Of a stretch of DNA of 64,000 nt, positions 52,532 to 61,859 are shown piece after piece (the stretch's first letter is position 1; every line of letters begins with the position of its first letter). The notes under the pieces are model-generated. The model saw only the letters and a program-made list of their open reading frames with translations. It had not been told where the DNA came from and did no database searches. Both the position numbers and the translations under genes were made by a program. Location: positions 1-64,000 of the forward strand of contig UQYF01000007.1 of the NCBI GenBank assembly GCA_900545175.1, read 5' to 3'. This DNA comes from an uncultured Eubacteriales bacterium. Its GTDB lineage: Bacteria > Bacillota > Clostridia > Lachnospirales > Lachnospiraceae.

Positions 52532-53887
52532 TCATTTCTCCTCTCCATACTTCCCCTTCAAATATTCAGCCACGTCATCAATCTCTGGGAAGAGTGTGGC
52601 ACGGTTGATTGAAAGTGTGTCGAGTTCCTGCAATATCTTTTCTTTTTCTTTGATGACAAGCACAAGCCGCTTGTTATCAGAATCGGTGCAGCAAAGGTCG
52701 TCAAGCATATTGCTGTCGCCGTGTTCGCGCGTCAGACCGCATATTATAAATGAGCCGTCCTGCTTCATGATTCGCTGATTGCTTCTTATCGGTGTGACAA
52801 AAACATGACCGATAAGGTCTGATTTTTTTATTCGCGGCTCGAATGCAGGATTTCGTGACTTCACTTCGCTCGCAAGCTTGCCGGCAAGCAGCTGATAATC
52901 TGCATCCCGCGGCTCCGGAATACCATTTGTGCATAAATCATATAGGCGAATCTGTTCTTCGTAATTTAAAGTTGGCAATGCGGCAAGTATTGATGCTGTA
53001 TCGCTCTTTGCATATCGCACATGGTCATTGCCTGTTGTAAGTATAATCACTTCCCCTAAACGATTCTTATTGCTGCAGCATGCAAAATAAAGTGCAACCA
53101 ACGGATTCTCGGTTATATCTAACAGGCGCGTTGGCAGACCGTAATGCTGCATCTCTACAAGATATTCCAAATGTGTCTGGCAATTTACAAAGCTCTGTGC
53201 ACAGCGGACTAACAGCTCATGATACATGATATTCTCATTTTTAAACCAGCCGGAGCTTCTTTTTATTCCGGGAACAAGTGTATAATCCAGCAATGAATGC
53301 CCTCGATAGAAAAGCATCTCATCCGCTTTTTCTTCTTTGAGTGCAAATGTATACTTAGCATAATCTTCTACTGATGTTATTACTTCTACATTGCAATAAT
53401 CAGCATTATATATTATCTCATCGAAGATTTTTAGCTTTCCGGGCTGTTCATCAGCCGGCTGTGTCATCTCAAAATACTTCGAAATAAGAATTCTAAGATA
53501 AGACCTTTTAAACAAATTTTTCGCTGTTGTGCGATATGGAAGAAAGAGCCAGAATAATAATGCTCTCTCTTCTTCACTGTTAAGTTCAACGTCATCCCCG
53601 ATAACAGTATCAAGATATTCAAGCATGACATCTATATCCTCTGATGGTATGCATGACTTCGCAAATAATTTCTTAAATCTTGAGCCATTCATCATTGCAT
53701 AATAGACATTTTTGGTCAATCCGTATCTGCTTGTCCTAAGTATATATCCTGCGTCAGCATACCCATGTTGTAAAATTCTTTGCCCAAACACATGCTCTAT
53801 GGCATCTATAATATACCTGTGTCCATCAAACCCGTATTCAAGTAATTTCTCAACATCCCATGCCAGCTTAAGTTCACTCTCACTCAT
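52532..53887 (-). CDS. FRG domain-containing protein
   Basis: A 451-aa protein with the FRG domain signature in its middle: MLFYRGHSLLDYTLVPGIKRS (about 195-215; the F/Y-R-G motif) and LVEMQHYGLPTRLLDITENPLVALYFAC (the conserved H-x-G-x-P-T-R-L-L-D-x-T and N-P-x-x-A-L-x-F-A elements). The N-terminal 180 residues are helical and unassigned. FRG proteins are common in prophages and defence islands; their chemistry is not established, and an ADP-ribosyl-type role has been proposed. GGAG precedes the ATG. It reads toward the ATP-grasp gene across the right inverted repeat, so read-through expression is possible. Confidence 0.85.
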   Translation of the reverse strand: MSESELKLAWDVEKLLEYGFDGHRYIIDAIEHVFGQRILQHGYADAGYILRTSRYGLTKNVYYAMMNGSRFKKLFAKSCIPSEDIDVMLEYLDTVIGDDVELNSEEERALLFWLFLPYRTTAKNLFKRSYLRILISKYFEMTQPADEQPGKLKIFDEIIYNADYCNVEVITSVEDYAKYTFALKEEKADEMLFYRGHSLLDYTLVPGIKRSSGWFKNENIMYHELLVRCAQSFVNCQTHLEYLVEMQHYGLPTRLLDITENPLVALYFACCSNKNRLGEVIILTTGNDHVRYAKSDTASILAALPTLNYEEQIRLYDLCTNGIPEPRDADYQLLAGKLASEVKSRNPAFEPRIKKSDLIGHVFVTPIRSNQRIMKQDGSFIICGLTREHGDSNMLDDLCCTDSDNKRLVLVIKEKEKILQELDTLSINRATLFPEIDDVAEYLKGKYGEEK

Positions 53888-54037
53888 AATTTATCTCCAT
53901 GCATACAGCAAAAAGTTCACACAAGATTGTCATCACTCAATGTTTATAGACATTACTTTCAACCATATTTTTGCATTTGTAATTCACAGCATACCTATTA
54001 CCTATAACTATCCTACCACACTTTTAAACCTTTGTGA

Positions 54038-54058
54038 CCTGACAGAGTTGTCAAATTT
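54038..54058. repeat. Half copy of the 35332-35376 palindrome
   Basis: CCTGACAGAGTTGTCAAATTT differs at one base from the left arm at 35333-35353, but the right arm is missing. It lies 20 bp past the end of the AAA/PD-(D/E)XK gene. It may be a decayed terminator-like repeat. Confidence 0.5.
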
Positions 54059-54077
54059 TATTTTTTTGAAGAAATTT

Positions 54078-55817
54078 TCAAGCCTTTTGCATATCTTCCA
54101 TTATCAGCACTTTTTTCCCTTCGAATGCGAATCCATAGTGCCTTATCTTCTCTTGGCTTATTCCCCGCGCAATGAGTTCAGCATCATAGTTCTTGTCCGC
54201 TATCTGACTAAGCGCCTTTTTTGCCGTATCTTCAAGCGTTTTTTCCTCATCTGCTTCATGCACCTTAAATTCGAGTACGACTGCATGCAGCCTGTCATCA
54301 TCCGTATTTTTCGGAATCATCATAACATCATATCGTCCATAACCGCTTTCTCGATTTGACTTAATCTCATATATGTCACGAAGCTCAGAAATCAAACCGA
54401 GCATAAAACCATGGTAAAATCTCTCAGGATGTTGATTGTCAGAATGCCTGACTCCTGTGTCAAAGTAACTGAAGGTAGACACTGCCACGTCATTCATAAA
54501 AATATTCATTTCCTTTAAATTTCCCTTTATCAAGGACTCAACAAAACGATTATAATGCGAACCGTTTGCATTAAACCATCCTTTGAACATATTGCAGAAC
54601 ATACTTTTAGTTTCAAGGTTTGTAATTGCTGCATGATACCAAGGTTCTAACAATTCACCTCTGTATTCCACAGCATTCACTTTCAGGTATCCTCCTGCAA
54701 CAAGCAGGCTCCACACTGCGCTCTCATTTGTATCAAGCTGGTTAAACACTATCTGCTCGTCAAAATTTACAACTATAGTATCACCGCTGAGCAGTTTTTC
54801 CATAAGCATCTTCATATCACTCGACGCAGTCTGTAACAACCTGCTCACAAGTCCGTTAGAGCTTGTTGAAGCCCAATAAGGCTTCAGTTTTTTCTCATCC
54901 AGATAATTTATAATTGACCAAGGATTATAAATATCTCTCTGTGAGCCGAAAGTAAATCCATCATACCATTTCTTTACCGCAGCCTTTTCACTTGATAGTC
55001 CCATTTCTTCAAGAGCTTCAAATACCTCGCCCTCCGTAAATCCAAAGTACTTATTATACTCTTCTGATGTTACGGTAATCACCTTAAGATTATTGAGGTC
55101 TGAGAACATGGATTCTTTTGAAACTCTGGTAATTCCTGTCATAACTGCTCTCTCAAGATACGGATTGGTTTTAAACGTGCTATTAAACAAGTTACGCATA
55201 AATGCAGTAAACTCATCCCAGTACCCATACATGTACGCTTCCTGCATCGGTGTATCATACTCATCAAGCAGAATAATAACCTTTCTCCGGTAATACCTTG
55301 ACAAATAGCCGCATAAGTCTTTAATTGCTCTTTGCAGCAGAGCATTATTATCTTCTGCATTCATAAGCAGACCGGCGGCATAGTTTTCAAGCCTGACCCA
55401 GCCTGACTTCTCACTGTCAGACATAATATCACTATCAAGTAAAAACCTATATTGCTTATATACATCATTTATTATTGCAGCAATAGTGTTTCTCGCTTCA
55501 TTAAAGCTACAGCTTTTCAAATCTGCAAAACTAAGGAAGATCACCGGGTATGTTCCCTGTATTTTTCTATAGTCATCATTTTTCCATATGGAAAGCCCTT
55601 CAAACAAATCTCCCCTATCTGCGTATTGGTTGGAAAAAAAGCAGTTCAGCATACTCATATTAAGAGTTTTTCCAAAACGGCGCGGACGTGTTATCAGAGT
55701 TACATCATCCCCCGAATCCCACCATTCTTTTATAAAATCCGACTTATCTACATAAAAATAATCATTTTCCCTCAATGCCGCAAAATCCTGCTTACCTATA
55801 ACCACTTTCCTTGCCAT
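54078..55817 (-). CDS. AAA-ATPase-like / PD-(D/E)XK nuclease-like protein 2
   Basis: A 579-aa protein. The AAA-ATPase-like domain has YFYVDKSDFIKEWWDSGDDVTLITRPRRFGKTLNMSMLNCFF (Walker A RPRRFGKT 44-51) and Walker B VIILLDEYDTPMQEAY. The C-terminal PD-(D/E)XK-like domain has ESGYGRYDVMMIP and HAVVLEFKV. It is clearly a close paralogue of the gene at 59716, with long identical stretches, and a distant one of 43905. The start at 55817 has GGAGGG 8 nt upstream. Function is unproven; a nuclease acting in defence or mobile-element biology is inferred from family and neighbours. Confidence 0.85.
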   Translation of the reverse strand: MARKVVIGKQDFAALRENDYFYVDKSDFIKEWWDSGDDVTLITRPRRFGKTLNMSMLNCFFSNQYADRGDLFEGLSIWKNDDYRKIQGTYPVIFLSFADLKSCSFNEARNTIAAIINDVYKQYRFLLDSDIMSDSEKSGWVRLENYAAGLLMNAEDNNALLQRAIKDLCGYLSRYYRRKVIILLDEYDTPMQEAYMYGYWDEFTAFMRNLFNSTFKTNPYLERAVMTGITRVSKESMFSDLNNLKVITVTSEEYNKYFGFTEGEVFEALEEMGLSSEKAAVKKWYDGFTFGSQRDIYNPWSIINYLDEKKLKPYWASTSSNGLVSRLLQTASSDMKMLMEKLLSGDTIVVNFDEQIVFNQLDTNESAVWSLLVAGGYLKVNAVEYRGELLEPWYHAAITNLETKSMFCNMFKGWFNANGSHYNRFVESLIKGNLKEMNIFMNDVAVSTFSYFDTGVRHSDNQHPERFYHGFMLGLISELRDIYEIKSNRESGYGRYDVMMIPKNTDDDRLHAVVLEFKVHEADEEKTLEDTAKKALSQIADKNYDAELIARGISQEKIRHYGFAFEGKKVLIMEDMQKA

Positions 55818-56110
55818 ATATTCTCCCTCCTCATTCACTTTTATAGTATGCTTCTCTTTTAGCCTGTTTTCTTTAATCTCCATCCAAAATTAAATTTTAA
55901 AGTATATCTGCTTCGTTATTGTATTAATATCTGATTATTTATAATTATATACTCCAAGACGACCATAGACAATGTTTTTCCATCTCACATCATACATCCC
56001 TTACTCAGTCAATCGCCACACTCATCTTGTAGCACCCATACATTTTATAATCTTACCGGTTCACTGCCCGGCGCATCGCAAAATCATATATGATACATAC
56101 GTAATTAAAA
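55818..56110. other. Intergenic region downstream of glmS
   Basis: About 290 bp between the end of glmS and the AAA/PD-(D/E)XK gene, AT-rich. It presumably holds the promoter of the latter. Apart from the glmS terminator at its right end, no repeat or small ORF with a ribosome binding site was seen. Confidence 0.4.
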
Positions 56111-56139
56111 ATTATGCCATCCTTCATGGATGACATAAT
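56111..56139 (-). terminator. Terminator of glmS
   Basis: ATTATGCCATCC pairs with GGATGACATAAT (56111-56122 with 56128-56139; one mismatch) round a 5-nt loop. Read on the minus strand it is followed by TTTTAATTAC. It is 35 bp beyond the glmS stop. Confidence 0.8.
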
Positions 56140-56173
56140 CTCATATAACATATTGCCAAAAATGCTTATAAAT

Positions 56174-58012
56174 CTATTCTACCGTAACACTCTTAGCCAG
56201 ATTTCTTGGCTTGTCGACATCTAATCCCTTAGCTACGGATACATAATAACCAAGGAGCTGCAGCGGAATGACTGCGAGTGATGCCGTAAAGTGTGAATCC
56301 GTCTTAGGAATATACACTGTGAAATCGCAGGTATCCTCCGTCTCATAATTGCCATAGGTTGTAAGTCCCATAAGATATGCACCGCGGGTCTTGCACTCGA
56401 CCATGTTGCTGACTGTCTTTTCATATAGCTCAGGCTGTGTCAATGTTCCGATAACAAGCGTTCCATCCTCAATAAGGCTTATTGTTCCATGCTTTAATTC
56501 TCCGGCTGCATAGGCCTCGCTGTGAATATAGGAAATCTCCTTGAGCTTTAAGCTGCCTTCAAGACTTACCGCATAGTCTATTCCACGTCCGATAAAGAAT
56601 ATATCACGCATGTTCGCCTGCTTTGCCGCAAACCACTGGATACGCTCCTTATCATCTAAAACCTTGGCTGCCTTGTCAGGAAGTGTATCAAGCTCTGTTA
56701 ACATCTCCGTATACTGTGCATCTGTTATCTCACCACGTACCTTTGCAAACTGGATTGCAAGACAGTATGACGCTATAAGCTGTGTACTGTATGCCTTAGT
56801 TGTCGCAACCGCAATCTCAGGCCCTGCGAGTGTGTAAAATACGCTGTCTGCCTCGCGTGCGATGGAACTGCCGATAACATTTACTATGGCAAGTGTCTTG
56901 ACACCCTTTTCTTTTGCAAGACGAAGAGCCGCAAGGCTGTCCGCAGTCTCACCTGACTGGCTTATGATTATCACAAGATCATCACTCTTAAGAAGAGGCC
57001 TGCGGTATCTGAACTCCGAAGCAATCTCAACTCTTACCGGAATCTTTGCCAAATCCTCCAGCACATACTGTCCTACAACACCAACATGATAAGCAGAACC
57101 ACACGCTACTATGTAAATCTGTGAAATCTTCTTAATCTCTTCATCATCAATACCTACAGACGACAAATCGAGTACTCCGTTCTTGTAAACAGAATGGAAG
57201 GTATCTGCTATGGCACGCGGCTGTTCATGTATCTCCTTTATCATAAAATGCTCATATCCGGCCTTCTCTGCTGCCTCGGCATCCCATTTAATCTCCACAG
57301 GTTCCTTCTCTATCTCATCACCGTCAAGATTGTAGAAAGTAATCTCACCCTTTTTAAGACGCGCCATCTCCATATTCCCAATATAGTAGACATCTCTTGT
57401 GTACTTTAATATAGCCGGAACATCGGACGCAACATATGACTCACCATTACTTATACCAAGAACCATCGGGCTGTCCTTTCTGGCAGCATATATTTCCTCC
57501 GGATAATCCTTGAACATAAATGCAAATGCATAAGACCCGCGGATACGGACCATAGCATGATTGATGGCGTCAACAGGTGTGTGCTCATATTTTTTATAAT
57601 AATAGTCAACAAGCTTAATTGCCACTTCTGTGTCAGTTGACGAATAGAAGGAATAACCATTCTTAATCAGCTTGTCCTTAAGCTCCTGATAATTCTCGAT
57701 AATACCATTGTGGACGCCCACAACATTGCCATCATCAGCTGCATGAGGATGTGCATTAATCTCCGATGGCTCACCATGGGTTGCCCATCTTGTATGCCCT
57801 ATACCGCATGTACCATATACAGCTTTCCCATCATCTGTCTTTTCCGCCAGAGTCTTAAGCCTGCCCTTCGCCTTTACTATCTGATACTCACCTTCCCCAT
57901 CACGTACAGCCATACCCGCCGAATCATAGCCACGGTATTCAAGCTTTGACAGACCTTCAAGTATAATCGGTGCAGCCTGATGCTCACCTGTAAAACCTAA
58001 TATTCCACACAT
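56174..58012 (-). CDS. glmS: Glucosamine-fructose-6-phosphate aminotransferase (isomerizing)
   Basis: GlmS, 612 aa, makes glucosamine-6-phosphate from fructose-6-phosphate and glutamine. The mature N terminus CGILGF carries the catalytic Cys, and GLSKLEYRGYDSAG, GHTRWATHGEPSEINAHPH and VHNGIIENY complete the glutaminase. Two SIS domains follow, with VACGSAYHVG, ISQSGETADSLAALR and the C-terminal DVDKPRNLAKSVTVE. GTGAGG lies about 10 nt before the ATG. I looked for a glmS ribozyme in the 5' region and did not see its conserved core. Confidence 0.97.
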   Translation of the reverse strand: MCGILGFTGEHQAAPIILEGLSKLEYRGYDSAGMAVRDGEGEYQIVKAKGRLKTLAEKTDDGKAVYGTCGIGHTRWATHGEPSEINAHPHAADDGNVVGVHNGIIENYQELKDKLIKNGYSFYSSTDTEVAIKLVDYYYKKYEHTPVDAINHAMVRIRGSYAFAFMFKDYPEEIYAARKDSPMVLGISNGESYVASDVPAILKYTRDVYYIGNMEMARLKKGEITFYNLDGDEIEKEPVEIKWDAEAAEKAGYEHFMIKEIHEQPRAIADTFHSVYKNGVLDLSSVGIDDEEIKKISQIYIVACGSAYHVGVVGQYVLEDLAKIPVRVEIASEFRYRRPLLKSDDLVIIISQSGETADSLAALRLAKEKGVKTLAIVNVIGSSIAREADSVFYTLAGPEIAVATTKAYSTQLIASYCLAIQFAKVRGEITDAQYTEMLTELDTLPDKAAKVLDDKERIQWFAAKQANMRDIFFIGRGIDYAVSLEGSLKLKEISYIHSEAYAAGELKHGTISLIEDGTLVIGTLTQPELYEKTVSNMVECKTRGAYLMGLTTYGNYETEDTCDFTVYIPKTDSHFTASLAVIPLQLLGYYVSVAKGLDVDKPRNLAKSVTVE

Positions 58013-58442
58013 ATAATCGTTACCTCACTCAAACCAATTTTTTTCACTATATCATAATATGCGCCAACGGACAAAATATTTACATTTATAAGCATATTTT
58101 ACAGACATATTCTGCAAATATGCTCTGTGAGCACAATCCATAAGCCTGCTCTTATTTCTGATTATAAACCGCAGCCCAACACCCAACAATCATGCTTCAT
58201 AGCCTGTCTCATTCGTATCCGCAAATTATTTTTCGTCATTCCATATTATCAAAGTATAACATAGTATCCTATCAACGGCAAACAAAATCCATGCAAATAT
58301 GACAATATTAATATTTGCACGGATTCTTTTAATCTAACCTAAATTATGCATACTATCCCGGAAAATAATTTAAGATTATTATTTTCCGATACTTATATTG
58401 ATAAATTGATACGTACTTACCGGTCCAGCATCCGGTTACATT

Positions 58443-58491
58443 GTAAAGCGGACATTCGCAATCCGCTTTCGCTACTTGCTCATGAACGCAG
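58443..58491 (-). repeat. 49-bp dispersed repeat, copy 2
   Basis: Perfect reverse complement of positions 4-52. It is immediately followed by two further hairpins (58506-58534 and 58536-58593), so this copy may form one end of a composite repetitive element. Confidence 0.75.
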
Positions 58492-58505
58492 CCGCTTTGC
58501 GAACT

Positions 58506-58534
58506 GTCAGTGGGAGCTTTTAACTCCCACTGAC
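58506..58534. repeat. 11-bp-stem hairpin, IS200/IS605-end-like
   Basis: GTCAGTGGGAG (58506-58516) and CTCCCACTGAC (58524-58534) form a perfect stem with a 7-nt loop. Hairpins of this type occur at ends of IS200/IS605-family elements in clostridia. No tnpA or tnpB is present here, so it would be a remnant or non-autonomous derivative. Confidence 0.5.
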
Positions 58535-58535
58535 A

Positions 58536-58593
58536 TAAGCATCCCCTTACCCACCGCTTAGTGCTCTACACACTTGAAGCGGGGGATTGCTTA
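58536..58593. repeat. Compound hairpin adjoining 58506-58534
   Basis: TAAGCA(T)CCCC pairs with GGGGATTGCTTA (58536-58546 with 58582-58593, one bulge). Alternatively or in addition CCGCTTAGTG (58554-58563) pairs with CACT-TG-AAGCGG (58571-58582). Together with the neighbouring hairpin it resembles the structured right end of TnpB-type elements. The rest of the 605-bp gap between glmS and the UDP-xylose synthase gene shows nothing recognisable. Confidence 0.45.
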
Positions 58594-58617
58594 TTCTGCG
58601 TTCAAATTATATACTTA

Positions 58618-59568
58618 TCAATACTTTTGCAATATGCCCTTAAAATATTCTATTGTATTGCAGACCCCTTCTCTTAAAGGTACCTTCGGTTCCCATCCGT
58701 CAAGGATATGCTTTGCAAGAGAAATATCCGGACGGCGCTTTTTCGGATCATCAGGAGGAAGCTTTTTATACTCTATCCCGGAAGCTGTATCTATCATGCT
58801 TACGACTATATCAGCAAGCTCCTTTATCGTAAATTCCTCCGGGTTTCCAAGATTTACAGGTCCATGTACACAATCATCGCTTGCCATCATCCTGATTATA
58901 CCTTCAAGCAGATCATCAATATAACAAAAGGAACGTGTCTGGCTGCCATCGCCATATATCGTAATATTCTCACCTCTTAGTGCCTGTACAATAAAGTTCG
59001 ATATGACACGCCCATCATCTATTGACATATTCGGACCATAAGTATTGAATATTCTTATGACCTTCACATGTGCTCCATACTCTCTCATATAATCAAAACA
59101 TAGTGCCTCCGCACACCTCTTGCCTTCATCGTAGCATGACCTGATGCCTACCGGATTCACATTGCCAAAATACTCCTCCGCCTGAGGATGCACAAGCGGA
59201 TTTCCATACACTTCACTTGTCGAAAACTGCATAAGCTTTGCATTGTTCCGCACTGCAAGCTCTAACAGATTAATTATTCCAAGCACATTTGTTTTCAATG
59301 TATATACAGGAGATTTCTGATAATGCTTCGGACTTGCCGGGCATGCCAGATTGTAAATCTCATCAAGACCTGTAATATCAATCGGCTCAATAATATCATG
59401 CCTAAAAAGCCCGAATCTGCCGCTGTCAAAAAGCGGCTTTATATTGTCCTCATTTCCCGTGTAAAAATTGTCACAGCATATGACATATGTATTCCCATCA
59501 TCAACCAACCGCCTGCATAAATTCGACCCGATAAATCCGGCTCCACCTGCTACAAGAATTCTCTTCAT
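58618..59568 (-). CDS. uxs: UDP-glucuronate decarboxylase (UDP-xylose synthase)
   Basis: A 316-aa extended SDR enzyme. The NAD site is GGAGFIGSNL (8-17), and the catalytic region has FSTSEVYGNPLVHPQ and SCYDEGKR (144-151), the YDEGK motif that is characteristic of UDP-xylose synthases. ACPASPKHYQ and RIFNTYGPNM also match. It would convert UDP-glucuronate to UDP-xylose for surface glycans. A dTDP-glucose dehydratase is less likely given YDEGK. GGAG lies 10 nt before the ATG. No UDP-glucose dehydrogenase was seen in the window. Confidence 0.88.
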   Translation of the reverse strand: MKRILVAGGAGFIGSNLCRRLVDDGNTYVICCDNFYTGNEDNIKPLFDSGRFGLFRHDIIEPIDITGLDEIYNLACPASPKHYQKSPVYTLKTNVLGIINLLELAVRNNAKLMQFSTSEVYGNPLVHPQAEEYFGNVNPVGIRSCYDEGKRCAEALCFDYMREYGAHVKVIRIFNTYGPNMSIDDGRVISNFIVQALRGENITIYGDGSQTRSFCYIDDLLEGIIRMMASDDCVHGPVNLGNPEEFTIKELADIVVSMIDTASGIEYKKLPPDDPKKRRPDISLAKHILDGWEPKVPLREGVCNTIEYFKGILQKY

Positions 59569-59715
59569 TTATTGCTCCGGGGATATAATTTTAATATATT
59601 ATATAGCTGTGATGGAGTGTATATACACAAATTGTCACATCAGCTTTTTCTATCTTCACAATTTACCTATATCCTCAACCATATAATCTTTATATGATAA
59701 CTTTTCCGCCACTGT

Positions 59716-61410
59716 TTATTCCCCAATCAGCACCCTTTTCCCCTCAAATGCAAAGCCATAATGTCTTATCCTGTCCTTTTCAATGCCCCGTGCCATAAGC
59801 TCAGTATCGTAACTCTTTTCCTCTATCTGCTTTAGGGCTGATTTCACCGTATCTTCAATGGTACTCTCATCATATGAATCAAACACTTTAAATTCCAAAA
59901 TAATCGCATTGTATTTCCTGTCATCCTTCTTTGGAATAAGCATCACATCATACCTTCCAAAACCGCTCTCACGGTTGGACTTAACCTCATATATATCGCG
60001 CAGCTCAACAAGCAGACCAAGCACAAAGCCATGATAAAAACGCTCAGGCTGTGACCTTTCTGACGGCTGTGCTCCTGCATCAAAGCTACTGAATGTCGAT
60101 AGGGCAACCTCATTCATATACACATTCATTTCCCGCACACTGCCCTTTAGCAGCGCAGACACAAAAGCATTGTAATTAGAAGCCGACCCTCTGAACCACC
60201 CCTTAAACATATTGGAAAACATGCTCCTCGTCTCAAGGTTCGTTATGGACAGGTGATACCATGGCTCTAACAGCTCGCCCCTGTATTCGACATTATCTGG
60301 TTTTAAGTAACCACTTGCAACCAGCAGGCTCCATATCGCACTCTCATCGGTGTCAAGCTGGTTGAACACTATCTGCTCATCAAAATTCACAACGATTTCC
60401 CTGCCGCTTATCAGGTCCTCCATCAGCTGCTTGATATCAGTATGCGCAGTCTGTATAAGCCTGCTCACAAGACCATTGGAGCTTGTCGATGCCCAGTACG
60501 GCGCAAGCTTCCTTTTGTCAAGATAGCTCGTTATCGACCAGGGATTATAAATGTCCCTGTGAGAGCCAAACACAAATCCGTCATACCATTTTTTTACCTC
60601 TGATTTCTTATCCGACAATCCGAACTTATCAAGTGAACCGTACACCTCATTCTCTGTAAAGCCAAAACATGTGCAGTATTCATCCGACGTTGTCGTCACA
60701 ACATTTAGATTATTCAAATCGGAGAATATGGACTCTTTTGACACCCTTGTTATTCCTGTCATTATGGCGCGTTCAAGATATGGATTTGTCTTAAATATAG
60801 AATTAAACATGCTCCGTATAAATGCTGTAAACTCATTCCAATATCCATGCACATACGCCTCCTGCATCGGTGTATCATATTCATCAAGCAGGATAATAAC
60901 TTTCTTTTCATAATATTTCCACATAAATCGGCACATCATATTCACAGCCGAGGTGCATAGTACATCATCCATATACATTGACACTCTTTTAAATGTCTCA
61001 GCTTCATTTTCGACAAGAATTCCACTGTCAAGCAAAAATGTATTCTCATTAAACAATTCTGTCACTTTCATTTTAACTTGTGTCTTGGCATCCTGTATGT
61101 TATTCGCTTTCACATCCGCAAAGCTTATAAATATCACCGGGTATGTCCCCTGCAGCTGCCTGTATTTCTCATCCTCCCACACTGAAAGCCCCTCGAACAA
61201 ATCACTCCTGCCGGCATAACGGTTTGAGAAAAAACAGTTGAGCATACTCATGTTGAGCGTCTTTCCGAAACGGCGCGGGCGGGTTATCAGCGTCACATTA
61301 TCCCCTGAATCCCACCATTCTTTTATAAAAGCCGTCTTATCAATATAAAAATATTTCTTCTCTCTTATGTTGTCAAATCCCTGATTCCCGATACTTATTT
61401 TATATCCCAT
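59716..61410 (-). CDS. AAA-ATPase-like / PD-(D/E)XK nuclease-like protein 3
   Basis: A 564-aa paralogue of the protein at 54078. It shares the N-terminal YFYIDKTAFIKEWWDSGDNVTLITRPRRFGKTLNMSML region, Walker B VIILLDEYDTPMQEAYVHGYW, the mid-region KPYWASTSSNGLVSRL-like APYWASTSSNGLVSRL, and the C-terminal ESGFGRYDVMLIP/AIILEFKV of the PD-(D/E)XK domain. The start at 61410 has a GGTGGGG site upstream and matches the paralogue's start; the frame extends to 61533. Function is unproven. With 54078 it forms 1.7-kb direct repeats flanking glmS and uxs. Confidence 0.85.
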   Translation of the reverse strand: MGYKISIGNQGFDNIREKKYFYIDKTAFIKEWWDSGDNVTLITRPRRFGKTLNMSMLNCFFSNRYAGRSDLFEGLSVWEDEKYRQLQGTYPVIFISFADVKANNIQDAKTQVKMKVTELFNENTFLLDSGILVENEAETFKRVSMYMDDVLCTSAVNMMCRFMWKYYEKKVIILLDEYDTPMQEAYVHGYWNEFTAFIRSMFNSIFKTNPYLERAIMTGITRVSKESIFSDLNNLNVVTTTSDEYCTCFGFTENEVYGSLDKFGLSDKKSEVKKWYDGFVFGSHRDIYNPWSITSYLDKRKLAPYWASTSSNGLVSRLIQTAHTDIKQLMEDLISGREIVVNFDEQIVFNQLDTDESAIWSLLVASGYLKPDNVEYRGELLEPWYHLSITNLETRSMFSNMFKGWFRGSASNYNAFVSALLKGSVREMNVYMNEVALSTFSSFDAGAQPSERSQPERFYHGFVLGLLVELRDIYEVKSNRESGFGRYDVMLIPKKDDRKYNAIILEFKVFDSYDESTIEDTVKSALKQIEEKSYDTELMARGIEKDRIRHYGFAFEGKRVLIGE

Positions 61411-61713
61411 GTCATCCCCACCTTCACAATATGGCTTAAATATTATATGCATCCTGATATTATACCGGCTGCCATGTTGCTTATATTGCTGCTTCACGAC
61501 CGGCTGCATACTTAAAAACTGCCTTTGTATCATGGAATATATATTTCATGCGTCCATGATACATTCACTTACATATTATATCGAATTGCTCCGCACTACG
61601 TGCTCTCACAATTTTCAATATATCAATAAAATATATCCTAGCATAATGTATCATCTTTAGCAATATATCTTACCTTTCAAACAACCTGTCTATGTCGCAG
61701 CACACCCCAAAGC

Positions 61714-61810
61714 AAAAATCCCATCAGGCAGATTTTATTAATATCAGCTGAATCCAAAAATTTGACTTTTGGGTTCACTGCACTGAATAACTCTGTCTGA
61801 TGGGATTTTT
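61714..61810 (-). terminator. Large terminator hairpin of the CAP-domain protein gene
   Basis: A 19-bp stem (61714-61732 with 61792-61810, one mismatch) encloses a second small stem CCAAAA/TTTTGG. Read on the minus strand it is followed by TTTTTGCTTT. It lies 50 bp beyond the stop of the gene at 61860. The roughly 60-nt structured loop is unusually large for a terminator. The remaining gap (61411-61713) shows nothing else. Confidence 0.7.
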
Positions 61811-61859
61811 ATTATTTTGTACTGACTTCACTATCACGATAGAACAACAAGGCTTCTCC

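Noticed and set aside
58013..58350. Possible glmS ribozyme upstream of glmS
   Set aside because: The conserved ribozyme core sequence was not found on the minus strand, and the leader shows only AT-rich sequence.
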